Of a stretch of 64,000 nt of DNA, positions 9,028 through 17,576 are shown in pieces. Each line of letters begins with the position of its first letter. The first letter of the stretch is position 1. Origin of the DNA: CAWBLP01 sp963721065 (GTDB lineage Bacteria; Pseudomonadota; Alphaproteobacteria; Acetobacterales; Acetobacteraceae); NCBI GenBank assembly GCA_963721065.1, contig CAVRHO010000009.1:496001-560000 (forward strand), in the 5' to 3' direction. The notes beneath the pieces were generated by a model that did not search any database, was not told the DNA's origin, and worked only from the letters and a program-made list of their open reading frames with translations. Position numbers and translations under genes: made by a program.

Positions 9028-9552
9028 TCAGCGAACGTAGGGATGAACCGCGTCGAGCAACTGTTCTGTCGGCGCCAGACGCGGCCCGTCGCCGGTATCG
9101 ACGGGCGGCACGATGGTTACCCCCCATTCGGGAAGTCGGCGCAATGACGCCTGGGCAACCGGGTGCTCCAGCAGCGGGGCGTTCAGCGACGGGCCCACGA
9201 TGACCGGGGTGGCGCGCCCGATCGCCTCGGCCGCAACCGACAGGGTCAGGGTGTCGGCGATCCCCTGCGCCAGCTTGTTCAGCGAATTGAAGCTGCACGG
9301 CGCGAACAGGACCACGCCGCGCGGCGGCCGCGGGCGGATGGCCTGGTCGAAATACGATTCCACCAGGCACGCACCGGGAACATCGGCCAGGTCGCGCGGT
9401 GCGATCACGCGCGACGCGTTCGGCGTGGGGATGGCGATGACGGTGGCAAAGCCGAGCGACAGCAGGCCGCGCAGAAGGTCCGGACCGCGGGCCGAGGTGG
9501 TTGTGCCGCTCAGCAGCAGGTAGGCCACGTCGAAGCGTTCGTCAGGCGCCAT
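9028..9552 (-). CDS. Flavoprotein family protein (HFCD/PPC-decarboxylase fold)
   Basis: Small 174-residue protein that resembles the flavoprotein fold of phosphopantothenoylcysteine decarboxylase and UbiX. It shows alternating beta strands (VAYLLLSG, VIAIPTPNA) and the characteristic FAPCSFNSLNKLAQGIADTL segment, corresponding to the APxTxNTxxKxAxGxxDxL motif of HFCD decarboxylases. An FMN-dependent role is likely; the substrate is unknown. GGAGAGA precedes the ATG. It starts 29 bases after the stop of the TauD-like dioxygenase gene on the same strand, so the two are probably co-transcribed. Confidence 0.75.
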   Translation of the reverse strand: MAPDERFDVAYLLLSGTTTSARGPDLLRGLLSLGFATVIAIPTPNASRVIAPRDLADVPGACLVESYFDQAIRPRPPRGVVLFAPCSFNSLNKLAQGIADTLTLSVAAEAIGRATPVIVGPSLNAPLLEHPVAQASLRRLPEWGVTIVPPVDTGDGPRLAPTEQLLDAVHPYVR

Positions 9553-9581
9553 CAGATTCTCTCCATGCCGCGCTCTGGCAT

Positions 9582-10424
9582 TCAGTTCGGATAGACGATG
9601 GTGCGCAGCATGACGCGACGTTCCTCGGGGCGGGAGTCACCGGCGCCGCGGTGCATCGTTGCCCGTTCATCCCACATCACCAGGTCGCCGACCCGCCACT
9701 GGTGGTAATAGGTGAAACGATCCTGGGTTGCGTGTTGCGCCAGTTCCTCGATCAGCGGCCAGGACTCCTCGCGCGTCATGCCGGCGAAGCCGTGCGTGTG
9801 CATCGGATTGACGAACAGGATGGGCCGTTCGGTCACCGGATGCGGCAGCACGGCCGGCCAGGGGACTTCCACGTATTGTTTCTCCGTCACACCTTTGAAG
9901 TCGCCGTATAGTTTCTTGCCGGCCGGTCCGGTGTGGCGGCCGTGCAGCCCGGTCAGTTCGGCGAGTTGTCGCTTGCGGATTTCGGGCAGTGCCTCCCAGG
10001 CGGCGCGCATATCCGCGAACATTGTGCCGCCGCGTTCGGCGGGCACTTCCTTCGCGTGCAGCATTGCCAGCAGCGGCAGTTCGTCCTCATAAGTTGAATC
10101 CGTGTGCCAGTCGGTGGCGCGCTTCACGCCGTACCAGTCCACGTTGCCGTCCGCATCGACGTTGGTGAGCCAGGAAACGTCGGGATGTTCGGCGTGGCGG
10201 TATTTGATCAGCGCGTGTTTGCGCGGGGCGCCGAAGCGGCGGCCGAAGGCGGCGAGGTCCCCGGCGCCCAGGTCCTGGTTGCGAAACACCAGCACCGGGT
10301 GGTCGGCGAAGGCCCGGGCGATCCAGGCAAACGTTGTGTCGTCCATTGGTTTTGCCAGATCGACGCCGAGCACTTCGGTGCCGAGCGCGTCGTTTAGTGG
10401 GCGCAGGTGTGGCGTGCTTGTCAT
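9582..10424 (-). CDS. TauD/TfdA-family Fe(II)/2-oxoglutarate dioxygenase
   Basis: Cytoplasmic non-heme iron dioxygenase of 280 residues that couples 2-oxoglutarate decarboxylation to hydroxylation. The iron ligands are visible as WHTDSTY (His107, Asp109) and a distal His in RATMHRG. The terminal RRVMLRTIVYPN contains the Arg that binds 2-oxoglutarate. I chose the ATG at 10424 because GGGGAGG lies about 10 bases upstream; the frame stays open further upstream without family sequence. The substrate (sulfonate, aryloxyalkanoate or other acid) is not predictable. It is divergent from the PhyH gene, with a 247-base shared upstream region, and heads a probable two-gene unit with the flavoprotein. 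Confidence 0.9.
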   Translation of the reverse strand: MTSTPHLRPLNDALGTEVLGVDLAKPMDDTTFAWIARAFADHPVLVFRNQDLGAGDLAAFGRRFGAPRKHALIKYRHAEHPDVSWLTNVDADGNVDWYGVKRATDWHTDSTYEDELPLLAMLHAKEVPAERGGTMFADMRAAWEALPEIRKRQLAELTGLHGRHTGPAGKKLYGDFKGVTEKQYVEVPWPAVLPHPVTERPILFVNPMHTHGFAGMTREESWPLIEELAQHATQDRFTYYHQWRVGDLVMWDERATMHRGAGDSRPEERRVMLRTIVYPN

Positions 10425-10671
10425 GGGTGGTCCTCCCCGTCTTGTCGCCAGCCGGCGGATGATGAGCCGAACCGGGGGGCGGCGGCAAATCGCGGGAATG
10501 CGGGCACGGCATGACCGGCGCCGCGGCGACGTGCTGGACCGCCCGCGGTGAAAGCTGCCGCGAGGTTGAGCAGACGCGGTGGCGCGGCGTAGGGTTCCAT
10601 CGCAACTCAAGGCCAGGCCGCAAACCTGACGACGCCGGCCCCAAGCATCCACGATTGCCGGAGTGCCGCCC

Positions 10672-11526
10672 ATGCCCGCCAGCTTGTCATCCGAACAGGT
10701 CGCGCAGTACCGGCGTGACGGCTTCCTCTTCCCGGTGGACTGCCTGACACCGGAGGAGGTCCGCGGCTTCCGCGGCCATCTGGAGGCGTTCGAACGGGAA
10801 CAGGGCGACACGTTCGGCAAACTGCCCGGCCTGGTGCGGTCCAAGTCGCACCTGCTGTTCACCTGGATGGATGCGCTGGTGCGCCACCCGAAGGTGCTGG
10901 ACGCGGTGGAGAGCCTGATCGGCCCGAACATCCTGATCTACCACCTGACCTCCTGGCTGAAGGAGCCGCACGAGCCGTCACACGTCTCCTGGCACCAGGA
11001 CGGCACGTATTTCGGGCTGGAGCCGGCGGAGCAGGTGACCGCATGGATCGCGCTGACCGATGCCACGCCGGAGATGGGCTGCATCAAGGTAATTCCGGGC
11101 AGCCAGGTCATCGGCCAGAGGCCGCACAAGGACACCGCCGTGCCGGGCAACCTGCTGTCGCGCGGGCAGACCATCGCGCACAGGCTGGACTACACGAACT
11201 ACGTGATGATGCCGCTGAAGGCCGGACAGATCTCGCTGCACCACACGCACATCGTGCATTCATCCGAGCCGAACCGCACCGGCCAGCGTCGCATCGGCAT
11301 CGGCGTCAGCTACATCCCGACGCATTGCCGCCTGGTCAACGACGTGCGCGTGACTGCGGCGCTGGTGCGTGGGCACGATGCGCACCGGCATTTCGATCCG
11401 GAACCGCCGCCGACCGGCGACTTCGATGCCGGGTCGCGCGCGGTGCATGCGGCGGCGGTGGAGCGGTTCTTCGAGTCGAACCGGTTGCTGGCGGCGCGCC
11501 GCAGGTCGGGGAATGTCGGGATTTGA
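10672..11526 (+). CDS. Phytanoyl-CoA dioxygenase (PhyH) family protein
   Basis: Another Fe(II)/2-oxoglutarate oxygenase, 284 residues. Metal ligands appear as SWHQDGTY (His108, Asp110) and a distal His in HIVHSSEPN, with the 2-oxoglutarate Arg in the following NRTGQRRIGIG. The ATG at 10672 is preferred over the in-frame GTG at 10663 because CCGGAG then has an 8-base spacing. Members of this bacterial group act on small acids or natural-product intermediates rather than phytanoyl-CoA itself. Its position divergent from a TauD-type enzyme suggests shared regulation of two oxygenases. Confidence 0.9.
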   Translation: MPASLSSEQVAQYRRDGFLFPVDCLTPEEVRGFRGHLEAFEREQGDTFGKLPGLVRSKSHLLFTWMDALVRHPKVLDAVESLIGPNILIYHLTSWLKEPHEPSHVSWHQDGTYFGLEPAEQVTAWIALTDATPEMGCIKVIPGSQVIGQRPHKDTAVPGNLLSRGQTIAHRLDYTNYVMMPLKAGQISLHHTHIVHSSEPNRTGQRRIGIGVSYIPTHCRLVNDVRVTAALVRGHDAHRHFDPEPPPTGDFDAGSRAVHAAAVERFFESNRLLAARRRSGNVGI

Positions 11527-11558
11527 GGGACGACTGGCTGGCGGTTGCCCCCCGTCGC

Positions 11559-11603
11559 CCCGATCGTTCCGGCGTCGATGGCCGGGTCAAGCCCGGTCAT
11601 GAC
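11559..11603. repeat. Family A dispersed palindromic repeat
   Basis: The core palindrome (11578-11600) reads ATGGCCGGG-TCAAG-CCCGGTCAT, a 9-bp stem with one mismatch and a 5-base loop, preceded by CGATCGTTCC. Related copies lie at 38391, 38478 and 51709. It sits between the convergent PhyH and Rieske genes, a typical location for REP-like elements. Confidence 0.7.
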
Positions 11604-11753
11604 GCACGATGCCGAGGGTTGGTGCCGGCGTGCCGATTGCGGCGCCGATGGACCCGTCACCGGTCGCAACGCGGAACGCATGCGCCTGTGTCGGACTCTA
11701 CAGCAGCCGGCATGAAGGCAGCCTGGCGTCAGGCCGCCCTCCGCCCGGCCACG

Positions 11754-12392
11754 CTACATCTGCACGACAGATGACAGCGTGAAGGTCTGGCCCTTCGGGT
11801 TCTCGCCGATCCGCACCGTCTTCTCGGTGGGGAAGTGGTACGGCGGCACCGGCAGGTTGTACGGCGCCGGCACGCCGGAATAGACCCGCCCGGCCAGGTC
11901 GTATTTCGAACCATGGCAGGGACAGAAATATCCGCCCGGCCAGTTCGGCGCCGGCGTGGTCGCGTCCGGCTTCGGCATGTAGGACGGCAGGCACCCCAGA
12001 TGCGTGCAGATCCCTACCAGCACCAGCAGGTCCGGCCGGACCGAGCGGTGCCAGTTCTGCGCATAGGGTGGCTGCTGATGCACCGAGGAGTCCGGATCGC
12101 TCAGGATATTGACCAGCGACGGCTTCTGCAGCGTCTTCATCGCCTCCGGCGTGCGGTTCACCACCAGGATCGGCTTGCCGCGCCAGCGGATGATCACCTG
12201 CTGTCCAGGCTGGATGGAGGTGATGTCCAGGTCGATCGGCGCGCCCGCGGCGATCACGTCCTTCGCGGGCTCCATGGAATCGATCAACGTCCAGGCGATC
12301 GCCGCGGTGCCGATGGCGGCGCCGGCGCCGGTAACCAACTTGAGGAAATCTCGCCGGGGCGGACCCTCGGCAGCAACTGCATGGGATGACAT
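11754..12392 (-). CDS. petA: Ubiquinol-cytochrome c reductase iron-sulfur subunit (Rieske protein)
   Basis: Rieske 2Fe-2S subunit of the cytochrome bc1 complex, 212 residues, anchored in the inner membrane with its cluster domain in the periplasm. A twin-arginine motif (PRRDFLKL) precedes the transmembrane anchor at about 20-40, the usual Tat-dependent assembly. Cluster ligands are CTHLGC (Cys129, His131) and CPCHGS (Cys157, His160), with the disulfide pair Cys134/Cys159. The length and the C-terminal GRVYSGVPAPYNLPVPPY are normal. The petB/petC genes do not follow: downstream is a repeat and then a convergent PhyH gene, so this is a stand-alone petA. AAGAGG precedes the ATG by about 7 bases. 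Confidence 0.95.
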   Translation of the reverse strand: MSSHAVAAEGPPRRDFLKLVTGAGAAIGTAAIAWTLIDSMEPAKDVIAAGAPIDLDITSIQPGQQVIIRWRGKPILVVNRTPEAMKTLQKPSLVNILSDPDSSVHQQPPYAQNWHRSVRPDLLVLVGICTHLGCLPSYMPKPDATTPAPNWPGGYFCPCHGSKYDLAGRVYSGVPAPYNLPVPPYHFPTEKTVRIGENPKGQTFTLSSVVQM

Positions 12393-12441
12393 AACCGCCT
12401 CTTGGAAGCCCCGAACTGACGTGTCTATTGCCTGTACATGT

Positions 12442-12470
12442 TTTCTAGGACATGCACCCCGGCCTTGCAA
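12442..12470 (-). promoter_or_regulatory. Candidate sigma-70 type promoter for petA
   Basis: On the minus strand, TTGCAA (12470-12465) is followed after exactly 17 bases by TAGAAA (12447-12442), each matching 4 of 6 consensus positions. The predicted start would give a leader of about 40 bases before the petA ATG. The rest of the 350-base gap 12393-12742 between the divergent petA and alcohol dehydrogenase genes holds nothing else I can name. Confidence 0.35.
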
Positions 12471-12742
12471 TGGTCCGGTCCGCTACCCCAGCGGCAATCG
12501 CATATGCGGGCGGTCGCATCAGCCGAAGGAGCGGCGGCACATCCCCATAGGCTGAGCGGTTCGGTCCGCTGTCAAGCATGCAACCGGGAGCACGATCCAA
12601 TCATGCGCCCCTGCCGTCGCAGTGCCAGCACCCGGCGACGCTGCCACATACACTCGCGGAACAGCCTCGCACGCCGCCCCTCGTCCGCATGACAACGCGC
12701 CTCCTCCCACCTGTGCTATGCACGCCCGTAGGGAGGGAACAC

Positions 12743-13846
12743 ATGCCAAGCGCCCGCGCCGCCGTGCTGCGTCAGACCGGCACGCCCATGACCATCGAAA
12801 CACTGGATGTCGGCCCGCTCGCACCCGGTGACGTGCTGGTGCGCATCCGCGCCGCCAGCCTGTGCCACACCGATCTGGAAGCGATCGAAGGCGCCCTCGC
12901 CGTGCCCCTCCCCGCGGTGCTGGGCCACGAAGCCGCCGGGGAGGTCGCGGACCTCGGCGCCGACGTCACCGGCCTGTCGGTGGGCGACCGCGTCATCCTG
13001 TCGTGGAACCCGCATTGCGGAAGCTGTTTCTACTGCGAGCGCGCCCAGCCGATCCTGTGCACCACCTACCTGGCCAACGGGCCGCGCGCCTTCCACTTCG
13101 ACGGCACGCCGCGGCTGCGCTGCGACACGGTGCCGGTGCACCAACTGATGTATCTCGGTGGCTTCGCGGATTACTGCGTCCTGCCGGCGCAAAGCGCGGT
13201 GCGCGTCCCCCGGGCCATGCCGTTCGACCGCGCCGCGCTGATCGGCTGCGGCGTGATGACCGGTGTGGGTGCCGCCACGCGTGTTGCCGCGCTCCGCTGG
13301 GGTGACGCCGCGATGGTGATCGGCTGCGGCGCGGTGGGCCTGTCCGCCGTGCAGGGCTGCGTGCTGGCCGGCGCCGGCACCATCATCGCGGTCGATCCCA
13401 ACCCCGCCCGCCGCCAGCTCGCCCAGTCGCTCGGCGCCACCCACGCGGTGGAACCGGGGGAAGCCGCGGACATCGCCCGCCGCCTTACCGATGACCGCGG
13501 CGCCGACGTGGTGATCGAGGCCGCCGGCGTGCCCGCCGGCTTCCGCCTGTCGGTGGAAGCGGTGCGCCCCGGCGGCCAGGTGATCTGGCTGGGCAAGGTC
13601 GCAGTGAACCAGGAGGTTGCATTCCGCTGGGGCAGCCTGATGCAGGAAAAGCGTATCACCCGCAGCTCCTACGGCGGCACCCGTCCGCAGCAGGATTTCC
13701 CGCTGCTGGCGCGCGCGTATCTGGAGGGGCGATTGAAGCTGGACGAAATGATCTCGGCGCGCATCGCGTTGCAGGACATCAACGACGGCTTTGCGGCATT
13801 GAAACGTGGCGAAACGGTGCGCAGCGTCATCATGTTCGACGCATAG
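12743..13846 (+). CDS. Zinc-dependent alcohol dehydrogenase (class III-like MDR family)
   Basis: Medium-chain dehydrogenase/reductase of 367 residues that oxidises an alcohol or aldehyde adduct with NAD(P)+. Catalytic zinc ligands are Cys41 (ASLCHTD) and His62 (GHEAAGEV); structural zinc ligands are Cys92, Cys95, Cys98 and Cys106 (CGSCFYCER, then ILC). The Rossmann motif GCGAVG lies near 195 and the beta-2 acidic residue in AVDPN favours NAD. GGGAGGG precedes the ATG; the open frame before it has no family sequence. It resembles the class III (S-hydroxymethyl-glutathione) branch, but specificity is not assigned. It is followed after 16 bases by the DUF6166 gene. Confidence 0.92.
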   Translation: MPSARAAVLRQTGTPMTIETLDVGPLAPGDVLVRIRAASLCHTDLEAIEGALAVPLPAVLGHEAAGEVADLGADVTGLSVGDRVILSWNPHCGSCFYCERAQPILCTTYLANGPRAFHFDGTPRLRCDTVPVHQLMYLGGFADYCVLPAQSAVRVPRAMPFDRAALIGCGVMTGVGAATRVAALRWGDAAMVIGCGAVGLSAVQGCVLAGAGTIIAVDPNPARRQLAQSLGATHAVEPGEAADIARRLTDDRGADVVIEAAGVPAGFRLSVEAVRPGGQVIWLGKVAVNQEVAFRWGSLMQEKRITRSSYGGTRPQQDFPLLARAYLEGRLKLDEMISARIALQDINDGFAALKRGETVRSVIMFDA

Positions 13847-13862
13847 GCGCGGGAGGGCAGGC

Positions 13863-14150
13863 ATGAAGATGTATGAGGGCGGCCGCAGTCTGGATGGCGC
13901 GGTGGTAACGGTGGATGGCAAACCGCTGAACCCGCGCTTCGATATCCGCCGATTCAGTCCAACCGGTTTCGAATGGACCTATGAGGGTGACGGCCCGCGC
14001 CAGCTCGCGCTGGCATTGCTGGCGGACCATTTCGGCGATCCGCAGCGCGCGCTGGAACTGACCGAGCGCTTCATGCGCGAGGTGGTCGCGAACCTGGACA
14101 ACGCCTGGGAGCTGACCAGCGAGGATATCGACTGCGCGTTGGACGGATGA
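13863..14150 (+). CDS. DUF6166 domain protein
   Basis: Small soluble protein of 95 residues with no known function. Recognisable family features are MYEG at the start, VTVDGKPLNPR, FEWTYEGDGPRQLALALLADH and VVANLDNAWELTSEDID. GGGAGGGCAG precedes the ATG; a second ATG two codons in is an alternative start. It probably shares a transcript with the alcohol dehydrogenase 16 bases upstream. No signal peptide or membrane segment is present. Confidence 0.8.
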   Translation: MKMYEGGRSLDGAVVTVDGKPLNPRFDIRRFSPTGFEWTYEGDGPRQLALALLADHFGDPQRALELTERFMREVVANLDNAWELTSEDIDCALDG

Positions 14151-14162
14151 TCCGACTTCACA

Positions 14163-14193
14163 GCTCCCCCGACCGCGAGCGGACAAGGGGAGC
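14163..14193. terminator. Inverted repeat between convergent genes
   Basis: GCTCCCC (14163-14169) and GGGGAGC (14187-14193) can form a 7-bp stem with a 17-base loop between the DUF6166 gene and the convergent enoyl-CoA hydratase gene. There is no T-tract, so this is a weak candidate. Confidence 0.3.
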
Positions 14194-14206
14194 GACGGCG
14201 CTCTTT

Positions 14207-14971
14207 CTACCGTCCCTGCCAGACCGGAGGCCGCTTGTTGAGGAACGCCTCCATGCCCTCGCGGAAATCGGCGCTGGTGTAGCACAGCCGGATCAGGTCC
14301 TCGTCCGGCGGCAGATTCTCGCGCAGGCGGCGCAGCGCTTCCTTGGTGGCGCGCAAGGTCAGCGGCGCGTTGCCGGCGACCAGTTGCGCCAGGGCCGCGG
14401 CACGCTCCAGCAGCGCCGGGTGGTCGGGCAGCACCTCGCTGACCAGGCCGGCGGCGTGCGCTTCCTCGGCGTTCAGCAGGCGGGCGGTGAAGATGATCTC
14501 CGTCACCCGTGCCGGCCCGATCAGCGCAGCCAGGCGGGCGACGTTCGCCATGGACAGGCAGTTGCCCAGCGTGCGCGCGATGGGGAAGCCGAAGCGCGCA
14601 TTGGCGGCGGCGATGCGCAGGTCGCAGGCCGCGGCGATGCCCGCGCCGCCGCCCGTGCACGCGCCGGCAATGGCGGCGATGGTCGGCACCTTGCAGCGTT
14701 CCAGCGCGCCCAGCACGCGGTCCAGCCGAGCCTCATAGGCGATGGCGTCGTCGGCGCTGGAGAAGGCGCGGAACTGGCCGATATCGGTGCCGGCGGCGAA
14801 GGCCTTTTCGCCGGCGCCGGTGATCACCAGGGCGCGCAGGCTGCCAGGATCGGTCGCGACGCGGGCCAGTTCCTCGTACATCGCGAAGGTCAGGGCGTTG
14901 CGCGCCTGCGGGCGGTTGAATGTCAGCCAGCCGATGCCGCCTTCTTCGCGGTACTGCACGTCGTCCGTCAC
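14207..14971 (-). CDS. Enoyl-CoA hydratase/isomerase family protein
   Basis: Crotonase-fold enzyme of 254 residues. It has the oxyanion-hole segments AFAAGTDIGQF and ACTGGGAGIAAACDLRIA, with NRPQARNAL near the N-terminus. The usual first catalytic Glu of hydratases is not in the GGGAG segment and the position of the second (near TLGNCLSM) is also not acidic. The reaction could therefore be isomerase, hydrolase or lyase rather than classical hydration. The gene lies 21 bases downstream of the AcoC-like gene on the same strand, so they are probably co-transcribed. Confidence 0.88.
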   Translation of the reverse strand: MTDDVQYREEGGIGWLTFNRPQARNALTFAMYEELARVATDPGSLRALVITGAGEKAFAAGTDIGQFRAFSSADDAIAYEARLDRVLGALERCKVPTIAAIAGACTGGGAGIAAACDLRIAAANARFGFPIARTLGNCLSMANVARLAALIGPARVTEIIFTARLLNAEEAHAAGLVSEVLPDHPALLERAAALAQLVAGNAPLTLRATKEALRRLRENLPPDEDLIRLCYTSADFREGMEAFLNKRPPVWQGR

Positions 14972-14992
14972 AGCCTGTATCCTTTTCGGCGG

Positions 14993-16111
14993 TTATTGCG
15001 TCACGATGGCGCGGATCAGCCGGTTCACCTCGGCCGATTTTTCCATGTGCGGCAGATGGCCGGCGCGGTCCAGGATGTGCACCGGCACGCGGTCACCCAG
15101 CGCGTTTGCCTGCGCCACCGGGATCACCTGGTCGTCGCGGCCCCAGATCACCTGCATCGGCGCGGTCAGCCCGGCCAGTTCGGCCGCAACGGCGCACGCC
15201 TGGCGGCCGCCCGGGAACCAGGCACCGGCGATCGTTTCCAGCGCCGCGGTGACGCCGTCCAGGCGTTTGTAGCGCAGCACGTCCTCCACCATCGTGCGGC
15301 TGACCAGCGAGGGGTCGTGCACCAGCAGCCGCAGCACCTCGGTTGCGTCACGGCGGCGGGACGCGCGCACGAAGCCGTCGATGAAGCCGCCGTTGATTGC
15401 CTCACCGAAGCCCGCGGGTGCGATCAGCGTCAGGCTGGCGACGCAGCCGGGCCGGCGGGTCGCCACCCGGGCTGCCACCGCCCCGCCCATGGAGTGCCCC
15501 ACCAGGTGCAGCCGAGCGATGCCCAGCGCATCCAGCGCCGCCTCCACCGCCGCCGCCAGGGCATCCGGGTCGCCGGCGCCCACCGTCTTCTCCGACCCGC
15601 CATGACCGGGCAGGTCCAGCGCGACGGTCGCCTGGGCCTCGGCCAGTGCCGGCTGGTTGAACATCCAGGTGTTCAGGTCGGCGCCGAACCCGTGCAGCAG
15701 CACCACCGGTGTGCCGCCGCTGCCCAGTTGCAGGTAGCGCAGCCGGTGTCCACCGGCCTCCAGCATCTGCGGCGTGGGCGCTTCGGTTTCGGATGCCTCG
15801 GTGTCGGTGGGTTCGACCACCGCGAATCCCGCGACGAATGCGTCGATTTCCGCCGCAGCCGTGTTCGCGGGCGCGACCACGGCCAGCAGCGCGCCGATCG
15901 GCAGCGTGGTGCCTTCCGGCGCGACGACGCGGGCCAGCACGCCTTCGGCCTCGGCCTCCACCACGTTGGTGATCTTGGAGGTCTCGATCTCCAGCAGGTC
16001 CTCGCCCGGGGCGAAGGCGGTGCCTTCCGGCTTGAGCCATTGCACCACCTTGCCCTCGGTCATCGTCAGGCCCCATTTCGGCATGGTGATCGCGGTGATG
16101 GATGCGGTCAT
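14993..16111 (-). CDS. acoC: Lipoyl-domain alpha/beta-hydrolase, acetoin dehydrogenase E2-like (AcoC)
   Basis: The 372-residue protein joins an N-terminal biotinyl/lipoyl domain (1-80, MPKWGLTMTEGKVVQW, lipoylated Lys46 in EIETSKITN) to an alpha/beta-hydrolase domain (from about 120). The hydrolase has an oxyanion loop LLHGFGAD, nucleophile Ser207 in GHSMGG, a probable Asp in IWGRDDQVIP and catalytic His in RAGHLPHMEK. This architecture is that of the E2 component of acetoin dehydrogenase, which replaces the normal acyltransferase domain. The start ATG follows CGGGGAGA. The E1 genes (acoA/acoB) and an E3 are not beside it. It lies between an LLM oxidoreductase gene and the enoyl-CoA hydratase gene. 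Confidence 0.88.
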   Translation of the reverse strand: MTASITAITMPKWGLTMTEGKVVQWLKPEGTAFAPGEDLLEIETSKITNVVEAEAEGVLARVVAPEGTTLPIGALLAVVAPANTAAAEIDAFVAGFAVVEPTDTEASETEAPTPQMLEAGGHRLRYLQLGSGGTPVVLLHGFGADLNTWMFNQPALAEAQATVALDLPGHGGSEKTVGAGDPDALAAAVEAALDALGIARLHLVGHSMGGAVAARVATRRPGCVASLTLIAPAGFGEAINGGFIDGFVRASRRRDATEVLRLLVHDPSLVSRTMVEDVLRYKRLDGVTAALETIAGAWFPGGRQACAVAAELAGLTAPMQVIWGRDDQVIPVAQANALGDRVPVHILDRAGHLPHMEKSAEVNRLIRAIVTQ

Positions 16112-16175
16112 GCGACGTCTCCCCGGGCCGTGTCTGCCGCGGCCGATGCTAACCGCCGTGCAGCGAACAATCGAA

Positions 16176-17267
16176 TCAGTGGGTGACCTGGCCGACGCGC
16201 GTGCCGGCAAAGACCGGCAGCACCTCGGCCTCCAGCATGTGCTTCGCCGCGGCGGCGTGGGTTGGGTCGGTGCCGCGCATGCCGCCGGAGATCGCCACCT
16301 TGTCCAGCCCCAGCCCGGCCAGCGCCTGCAGCCGGTCGATGCACAGCGACGGCGGGCCGGCGATGGCGAAGCGATCGACGAACGCGTCGGTCAGCGTGCC
16401 CGCCTGGCGGGAGTCGCCGCGGGTGTGCGCCCGCATGTCGTAGGAATTGCGCAGCGCCTGGAGCACCGCCTGGTCCTGCCCTTGCAGCGGCCCGGCCGCC
16501 TTGCCGTGCATCACCGAGAACCGCGCAAACGTGGTCAGCCCGCCGCGTACCACTGCCCGGGCAATGTCCGTGTCCCTGTGGCAGGCGGCGTTCACGTAGG
16601 CGCCGAAGGCGATACCGTCCGGGTCCAGCCCGGCCTGCCGCCGGACCTGACGCGCCAGGTCGATGCCCCAGGCCAGGCGGTCCGGGTCGGCGCCCAGAGT
16701 GAACATGATCCGGTCGGCATAGAGCGCCGCCAGCGCGATCACCTTGGGCCCGCTGGCGGCCACCTCCACAGGCACCTTGGGGCTGCCGCGGATCCAGTCG
16801 ATGCGGCTGAACGGCGGCGCGTCCGCCAGTTCCAGTTCCGACATCGGCGGGGCGACGTCGGGGGGAATGTCGATGTCGTCGAACGCCACCGCCTCGCCGG
16901 CGAGATAGGTCTGCAACTGGCGCAGATAGCGCTCGAACTGGCGCAGGCGGGCCGGTGCTCGGCCGAGATGCGCCAGGGCGGAATCGCCGCGGCCGATGCC
17001 CAGCACCGCGCGCCCGTTGGAGATGCGGTTGACGCTGACGATCGCCGCGGCGGTGGCGGCGGCATGGCGGGTGACGGAATTGGTGACGCCGGTGCCCAGG
17101 CCGATGCGACTGGTCGTGGTGGCGGCCATGGCCAGCGCGACATAGGGATCGCCGGACAGGTTCTGTGAATCCACCACAAGGAATCCGTCCCAGCCGGCTT
17201 CCTCATGCTCCCGCGCGGTGCGGGCGCTGGCACGTGGGGACGCGACGCCGGTGATCCACAGTTCCAT
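16176..17267 (-). CDS. LLM-class flavin-dependent oxidoreductase (luciferase-like, F420/FMN)
   Basis: TIM-barrel flavin oxidoreductase of 363 residues. Features are an early strand MELWITGVASP, GWDGFLVVDSQ, the conserved RIGLGTGVTNSVTRH segment and GRAVLGIGRGDSAL. These resemble the bacterial-luciferase/F420-dependent reductase superfamily. Members near CoA-metabolism genes have been noted as F420- or FMN-dependent hydride-transfer enzymes, but cofactor choice is not decidable here. GAAGGGAA precedes the ATG by 8 bases. It is 64 bases upstream of the AcoC-like gene on the same strand and is the likely first gene of a three-gene unit. Confidence 0.88.
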   Translation of the reverse strand: MELWITGVASPRASARTAREHEEAGWDGFLVVDSQNLSGDPYVALAMAATTTSRIGLGTGVTNSVTRHAAATAAAIVSVNRISNGRAVLGIGRGDSALAHLGRAPARLRQFERYLRQLQTYLAGEAVAFDDIDIPPDVAPPMSELELADAPPFSRIDWIRGSPKVPVEVAASGPKVIALAALYADRIMFTLGADPDRLAWGIDLARQVRRQAGLDPDGIAFGAYVNAACHRDTDIARAVVRGGLTTFARFSVMHGKAAGPLQGQDQAVLQALRNSYDMRAHTRGDSRQAGTLTDAFVDRFAIAGPPSLCIDRLQALAGLGLDKVAISGGMRGTDPTHAAAAKHMLEAEVLPVFAGTRVGQVTH

Positions 17268-17576
17268 GTTGCACGTTCCCTTCCTGCTGGCTGGGGGCGA
17301 TCGCCCCTGCCCACGATTAACAGCCGGGCCACAGCCTGATGCAACCGCGGGCGCCTGGTGCGGCACACCCGGGAACACCGCCGCGGCTGGTGTCCTGCCC
17401 GGATCGCCGCACCGGGTTGCGTCGCTTCCGTCAGCCCGGGTCGTTTGGGCACCGGGCCACCTGTGTCGTGCCTCGGCCTGTGCCGGCACCTGGCGCCGGA
17501 ACGACGACGTCAGACGCATTAACCCCCTGGTGACCTCTTGGCGTCATACACGGTCGAGTTGAAAGAGGTGGCACCG

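Noticed and set aside
14147..16186. 679-residue plus-strand frame
   Set aside because: Antisense to the enoyl-CoA hydratase and AcoC-like genes and without domain content.
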